From Flavobacteriaceae bacterium UBA5079 (GTDB lineage Bacteria > Bacteroidota > Bacteroidia > Flavobacteriales > Flavobacteriaceae), in contig DIAL01000169.1 in NCBI GenBank assembly GCA_002414705.1, positions 16,298 to 26,886 of the forward strand: a stretch of DNA of 10,589 nt, read 5' to 3'. This document shows, piece after piece, positions 8,189-10,589 of this stretch. The notes under the pieces were generated by a model that saw only the letters and a list, made by a program, of their open reading frames with translations, had not been told where the DNA came from and made no database searches. Within the stretch, counting starts at the first letter, position 1, and the number at the start of each line of letters is the position of its first letter. Both the position numbers and the translations under genes were made by a program.

Positions 8189-9184
8189 TTAAGAATTATA
8201 AGCCCATTTTAAATAAATGGAGCCCCAAGTAAATCCACCACCAAAAGCTGCAAATATAATTTTATCGCCTTTTTTTAGTTGGGATTCATAATCATTCAAT
8301 AATAATGGTAATGTTGCTGATGTTGTATTACCATATTTTTCAATATTCATCATGACTTTGTTTTTGTCAAGATCTATTCTATTTGCTGTTGCATCAATGA
8401 TACGTTTGTTAGCTTGATGTGCTGCTAACCACGAAATATCTTCTTTTGTTAAGTTATTGCGCTCTAAAATTTTAACAACCACGTCTGCCATATTAAAAAC
8501 GGCATTTTTAAACACGGTTTTTCCATCTTGAAAGACAAAATGCTTGCCTTCTGCAACTGCCTCTGGTGTTGAAGGATAGGACGAACCGCCATAAGTAGCT
8601 TGAAGAAACTCACGCCCATCGCCATCACTTCTTAAGTATTCGTCTTGTAAACCCAGGCCTTCATTATTTGGTTCAAATAATACGGCTCCAGCACCATCAC
8701 CAAAAATAATACATGTTGCGCGATCTGTATAATCTATAAATGATGAATTTTTATCTGCACCTATTAATAGTATTTTTTTGTAGCGTCCAGATTCTATATA
8801 ACTAGAAGCTGTGGACATACCAAATAGAAAGCTAGAACACGCTGCTTCTAAATCGAATGAAAAAGCATTTGTAGCACCTATTTGTGTTGCAGTATATGCG
8901 GCTGTTGAAGCAGCTTTCATATCTGGTGATGCGGTTGCAACAATTACTAAATCTATTTCTTTGGGATTGAGACCTGTTTTGTTAATAAGATCCTTGGCTG
9001 CGTTAATTGCTAAAAAGGAAGTGCCTTTGCCTTCTTCCTTTAAAATTCTACGCTCTTTAATGCCTGTTCTGGAAGTAATCCATTCATCATTAGTGTCAAC
9101 TAACGTTTCAAGAATTTGGTTAGTCAATACATATTCTGGCACATAAGCACCTACAGCTGTAATGGCTGCTGAAATTTTACTCAT
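8189..9184 (-). CDS. fabH: Beta-ketoacyl-ACP synthase III
   Basis: FabH condenses an acyl-CoA primer with malonyl-ACP, starting each round of type II fatty-acid synthesis in the cytoplasm. In this lineage the primers probably include branched acyl-CoAs, but this is inferred from the group, not visible in the protein. The 331 residues match the family. The Cys-His-Asn active site is complete: Cys116 in DLEAACSSF, His256 in AAHQANKRI and Asn286 in YGNTTSATLPL. The C-terminal FGGGFTWGS loop is also present. The start MSKISAAITAVGAYVPE fits the family. It is the first gene of the fabH-accB-accC group, separated from rpmF by 177 bases that contain a terminator and two inverted repeats. The plsX gene found between rpmF and fabH in Escherichia coli is absent from this position. 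Confidence 0.97.
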   Translation of the reverse strand: MSKISAAITAVGAYVPEYVLTNQILETLVDTNDEWITSRTGIKERRILKEEGKGTSFLAINAAKDLINKTGLNPKEIDLVIVATASPDMKAASTAAYTATQIGATNAFSFDLEAACSSFLFGMSTASSYIESGRYKKILLIGADKNSSFIDYTDRATCIIFGDGAGAVLFEPNNEGLGLQDEYLRSDGDGREFLQATYGGSSYPSTPEAVAEGKHFVFQDGKTVFKNAVFNMADVVVKILERNNLTKEDISWLAAHQANKRIIDATANRIDLDKNKVMMNIEKYGNTTSATLPLLLNDYESQLKKGDKIIFAAFGGGFTWGSIYLKWAYNS

Positions 9185-9225
9185 ACCGTATAAATTATTT
9201 CGCTAAAACCATTAAAACGAGACAT

Positions 9226-9247
9226 TTTTGATAAAATTTCATCAAAA
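9226..9247. promoter_or_regulatory. Candidate operator: 22-base near-perfect palindrome upstream of fabH
   Basis: The arms TTTTGAT (9226-9232) and ATCAAAA (9241-9247) flank a symmetric AAATTT centre. Ten of the eleven base pairs are symmetric; the exception is A9233/C9240, read G/T on the minus strand. It lies 42 bases upstream of the fabH start codon. The size and symmetry are those of a site for a dimeric helix-turn-helix repressor, but it does not match any site I can name, and in RNA it could also form a hairpin in the fabH leader. Confidence 0.45.
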
Positions 9248-9264
9248 CGCACGAATTTGTAGTC

Positions 9265-9281
9265 TAATTTAGTGCAAATTA
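9265..9281 (-). promoter_or_regulatory. Inverted repeat overlapping a possible fabH promoter box
   Basis: TAATTT and AAATTA are separated by five bases. On the minus strand the same bases give TTAATTTG (9282-9275), one mismatch from the Bacteroidota -7 box TAnnTTTG. No TTTG box is seen at the expected -33 distance, so this is a weak promoter candidate for fabH-accB-accC. If real, the repeat could place a regulator directly on the promoter. Confidence 0.3.
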
Positions 9282-9313
9282 AGTCGTTTTTGGCTTCTAT
9301 AAAAATTTATCAT

Positions 9314-9341
9314 AAAAAAAACGCTCAATGATGAGCGTTTT
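9314..9341 (-). terminator. Rho-independent terminator after rpmF
   Basis: A 10-base-pair stem, AAAACGCTCA pairing with TGAGCGTTTT (9318-9341) around an ATGA loop (read TCAT on the minus strand), is followed on the minus strand by eight T. It lies about 20 bases after the rpmF stop codon. It should end most yceD-rpmF transcripts before fabH, which implies a separate promoter for fabH or regulated read-through. Confidence 0.85.
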
Positions 9342-9361
9342 CTTGTATGCATGCATAGTAG

Positions 9362-9565
9362 TTATGCTGCGTTTTCTTCTGCTACCGAGTTGTCAATTAA
9401 TACTTGACCTCTGTAATAAAGTTTACCTTCAAACCAATGAGCTCTGTGGTATAAGTGCGCTTCTCCAGTAGTTGGACAAGTTGCAATTTGTGGAGCAGTT
9501 GCTTTATAATGGGTTCTTCTTTTATCTCTTCTTGTTTTGGAGATTTTTCTTTTAGGATGTGCCAT
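9362..9565 (-). CDS. rpmF: 50S ribosomal protein L32
   Basis: L32 is a small structural protein of the large ribosomal subunit. The 67-residue sequence starts with [20 protein letters not shown], the basic N-terminus typical of L32, and continues with [14 protein letters not shown] and YYRGQVL. Only one cysteine, Cys30, is present, so the four-cysteine zinc ribbon of many L32 proteins is missing; this looks like the zinc-independent (C-minus) form. It starts 8 bases after the DUF177 gene stop codon, so the two are surely co-transcribed, an arrangement conserved across many bacteria. Confidence 0.97.
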   Translation of the reverse strand: MAHPKRKISKTRRDKRRTHYKATAPQIATCPTTGEAHLYHRAHWFEGKLYYRGQVLIDNSVAEENAA

Positions 9566-9573
9566 TTTTATTA

Positions 9574-10113
9574 TTATTTATCCGTTAATAGTTTCTTTAA
9601 TGTATTCCAACGCGGATCAATTTCCTCGTTATCTTCTTTTTGTTCTTTCCTTTTAGGGCTTAATTCTTCTAATTTTTCAAGTATTTCAGAATGTAATGTG
9701 CCATCTTCTACGCCAGGATGAATTAATTTTGAAGGGACTGACAATATTATAGTTTCATATATATATTGTTGTACATTCACTTCATATTCTCCATGTGGGA
9801 TAACTAAAAGATCAATTTCTTCATCATTATAGTCTTCACCAAATTTAACAACCAAATCAAAGGTGTTTTTAATTTCCTGATTGTATGGTTCGTTTGTTAA
9901 ATCGCAATTCACGTTAACTGTACCTGACATTTCAAAATGTAATTCCAATAAAGTTGTTTTCTTGTTCAGCTCCAAGTTTACAGCAATATCAGCATCATTA
10001 AAATCTTGATATTCAAAAAAATCAAAGAACGTTTTATCTAATTTGTACTCAAATTGATGTTTCCCTAATTTTAACCCTACAAATGGTATTGTAAACGTTT
10101 TCAATTCCCTCAT
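9574..10113 (-). CDS. yceD: DUF177 (YceD family) protein
   Basis: A DUF177 protein encoded directly before rpmF, as in many bacteria. Family members in other organisms have been linked to 23S rRNA and ribosome metabolism, but the exact role is not established. I prefer the ATG at 10113-10111, giving 179 residues beginning [18 protein letters not shown]; an in-frame GTG two codons upstream (10119) is possible but less likely. The central segment has a single cysteine in [14 protein letters not shown], where the family often has a conserved Cys. The acidic and charged C-terminal region ends in [12 protein letters not shown], the usual DPRW-type tail of the family. A good promoter box lies just upstream, and rpmF follows after 8 bases. 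Confidence 0.9.
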   Translation of the reverse strand: MRELKTFTIPFVGLKLGKHQFEYKLDKTFFDFFEYQDFNDADIAVNLELNKKTTLLELHFEMSGTVNVNCDLTNEPYNQEIKNTFDLVVKFGEDYNDEEIDLLVIPHGEYEVNVQQYIYETIILSVPSKLIHPGVEDGTLHSEILEKLEELSPKRKEQKEDNEEIDPRWNTLKKLLTDK

Positions 10114-10135
10114 TATCACATCTATTTTGAGCCTG

Positions 10136-10143
10136 CAAATATA
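10136..10143 (-). promoter_or_regulatory. Promoter -7 box for yceD-rpmF
   Basis: The minus strand reads TATATTTG followed by CA, an exact match to the Bacteroidota sigma-ABfr -7 box TAnnTTTG. It lies 22 bases upstream of the preferred yceD ATG, giving a short leader. The -33 region has no exact TTTG; the nearest is a TGTT about 20 bases upstream. This position suggests yceD-rpmF is transcribed independently of pdxA. Confidence 0.65.
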
Positions 10144-10168
10144 TAAAAAATATTTAGCTTATAACACT

Positions 10169-10190
10169 TATAAACATTTTTTTGTTTATA
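10169..10190. repeat. AT-rich inverted repeat overlapping the pdxA stop codon
   Basis: TATAAACA and TGTTTATA form an 8-base-pair stem with a six-base T loop (A loop on the minus strand), spanning the pdxA stop codon at 10186-10188. It has no following T-run on the minus strand, so it is a poor terminator. It may protect or pause the pdxA transcript end, or be chance in AT-rich DNA. Confidence 0.3.
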
Positions 10191-10589
10191 TCTTTTTTTG
10201 TGGCGTAACTAATGGGTTTTTAGCTAATTCAGCATTATCCATTCTGTTATGATATAATTTAAGCGCTAAAAAAACCGCTTCTTTAAACGAATTTATATTA
10301 GCCTCCCCTTTTCCTGCAATTTCAAAAGCTGTTCCGTGATCTGGTGATGTTCTAATTTTAGATAAACCTGCTGTGTAATTCACACCATTCCCGAATGATA
10401 GGGTTTTAAATGGTATTAAACCTTGATCGTGATAGGACGCAATAATAGCATCAAAGTTTTTGTAATTACTAGAACCAAAAAAACTATCGGCTGCATAGGG
10501 TCCATAAACCAGTTTTCCTTTGTCGTTAAGCGCTTTTAATGTTGGACGCATTACCTCATCATCTTCTTTGCCAATTACACCATTATCTC
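10186..10589 (-). CDS. pdxA: 4-hydroxythreonine-4-phosphate dehydrogenase, C-terminal part
   Basis: PdxA oxidises 4-phosphohydroxy-L-threonine with NAD in the DXP-dependent route to pyridoxal 5'-phosphate. The frame is open from the stop codon at 10186-10188 to the right edge, giving 133 residues, roughly the last two fifths of a family whose members are usually 330-350 residues; the start lies outside the window. Recognisable motifs are DNGVIGKEDDE at the edge, YGPYAADSFF, FDAIIASYHDQG with a metal-binding His at 10429-10431, and IRTSPDHGTAFEIAGKG with another at 10336-10338. An internal Met at 10549-10551 is not the start because the family sequence continues upstream of it. The gene is on the same strand as yceD but is followed by a separate promoter. 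Confidence 0.95.
   Translation of the reverse strand, partial: DNGVIGKEDDEVMRPTLKALNDKGKLVYGPYAADSFFGSSNYKNFDAIIASYHDQGLIPFKTLSFGNGVNYTAGLSKIRTSPDHGTAFEIAGKGEANINSFKEAVFLALKLYHNRMDNAELAKNPLVTPQKKI

Noticed and set aside
8811..9146. A 111-codon plus-strand frame.
   Set aside because: It is antisense to fabH, whose catalytic residues are all visible in the minus frame.
9455..9721. An 88-codon plus-strand frame rich in Ser and Phe.
   Set aside because: It is antisense to rpmF and the DUF177 gene and looks like an out-of-frame translation.
10114..10119. A GTG start two codons upstream of the yceD ATG.
   Set aside because: The ATG at 10113 gives an N-terminus that matches the family start; the extra two residues add nothing recognisable.

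Overview
The window looks like chromosomal DNA from a member of the Bacteroidota, most likely the family Flavobacteriaceae. The sequence is AT-rich. One secreted protein ends in a type IX secretion (T9SS) type A sorting domain. A Bacteroidota-style TAnnTTTG promoter box sits upstream of the DUF177 gene, and the order pdxA - DUF177 (yceD) - rpmF - fabH - accB - accC is one I know from flavobacterial genomes. Genus and species cannot be given from the sequence alone.

Left half (1-5562, minus strand): two tandem paralogous secreted zinc metalloproteases of the metzincin/reprolysin-like type, each with a signal peptide, a propeptide, an HExxHxxGxxH zinc site and a Met-turn. The upstream copy (2815-5562) is complete at 915 residues and carries a P/proprotein-convertase-type domain and a T9SS sorting domain. 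The second copy runs off the left edge (1-2424, 808 codons visible) and carries a different C-terminal half, apparently ending in the start of a GEVED-type domain. The 390-base gap between them holds the terminator of the first gene and otherwise nothing I can assign.

Middle (5666-6184, plus strand): one small gene for a predicted lipoprotein of unknown function, the only plus-strand gene. It is divergent from the protease pair and convergent with accC, with a perfect hairpin terminator shared by the two convergent genes.

Right half (6221-10589, minus strand): a housekeeping block. In transcription order it contains the 3' part of pdxA (pyridoxal phosphate synthesis), a DUF177/YceD-family gene, rpmF (ribosomal protein L32), then fabH, accB and accC (start of fatty-acid synthesis). 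YceD and rpmF share a promoter and end at a strong terminator. FabH, accB and accC follow after a 177-base spacer that holds two inverted repeats and could carry its own promoter and operator. AccB and AccC are the biotin carrier and biotin carboxylase of acetyl-CoA carboxylase, which makes the malonyl-CoA from which malonyl-ACP, the co-substrate of FabH, is formed, so the three genes form one functional unit.

I see no mobile element, CRISPR array, tRNA or rRNA, and no clearly new multi-gene system. The points most worth checking are the candidate regulatory palindrome in front of fabH, a single cysteine at the same position in both protease propeptides, and the uncharacterised lipoprotein.
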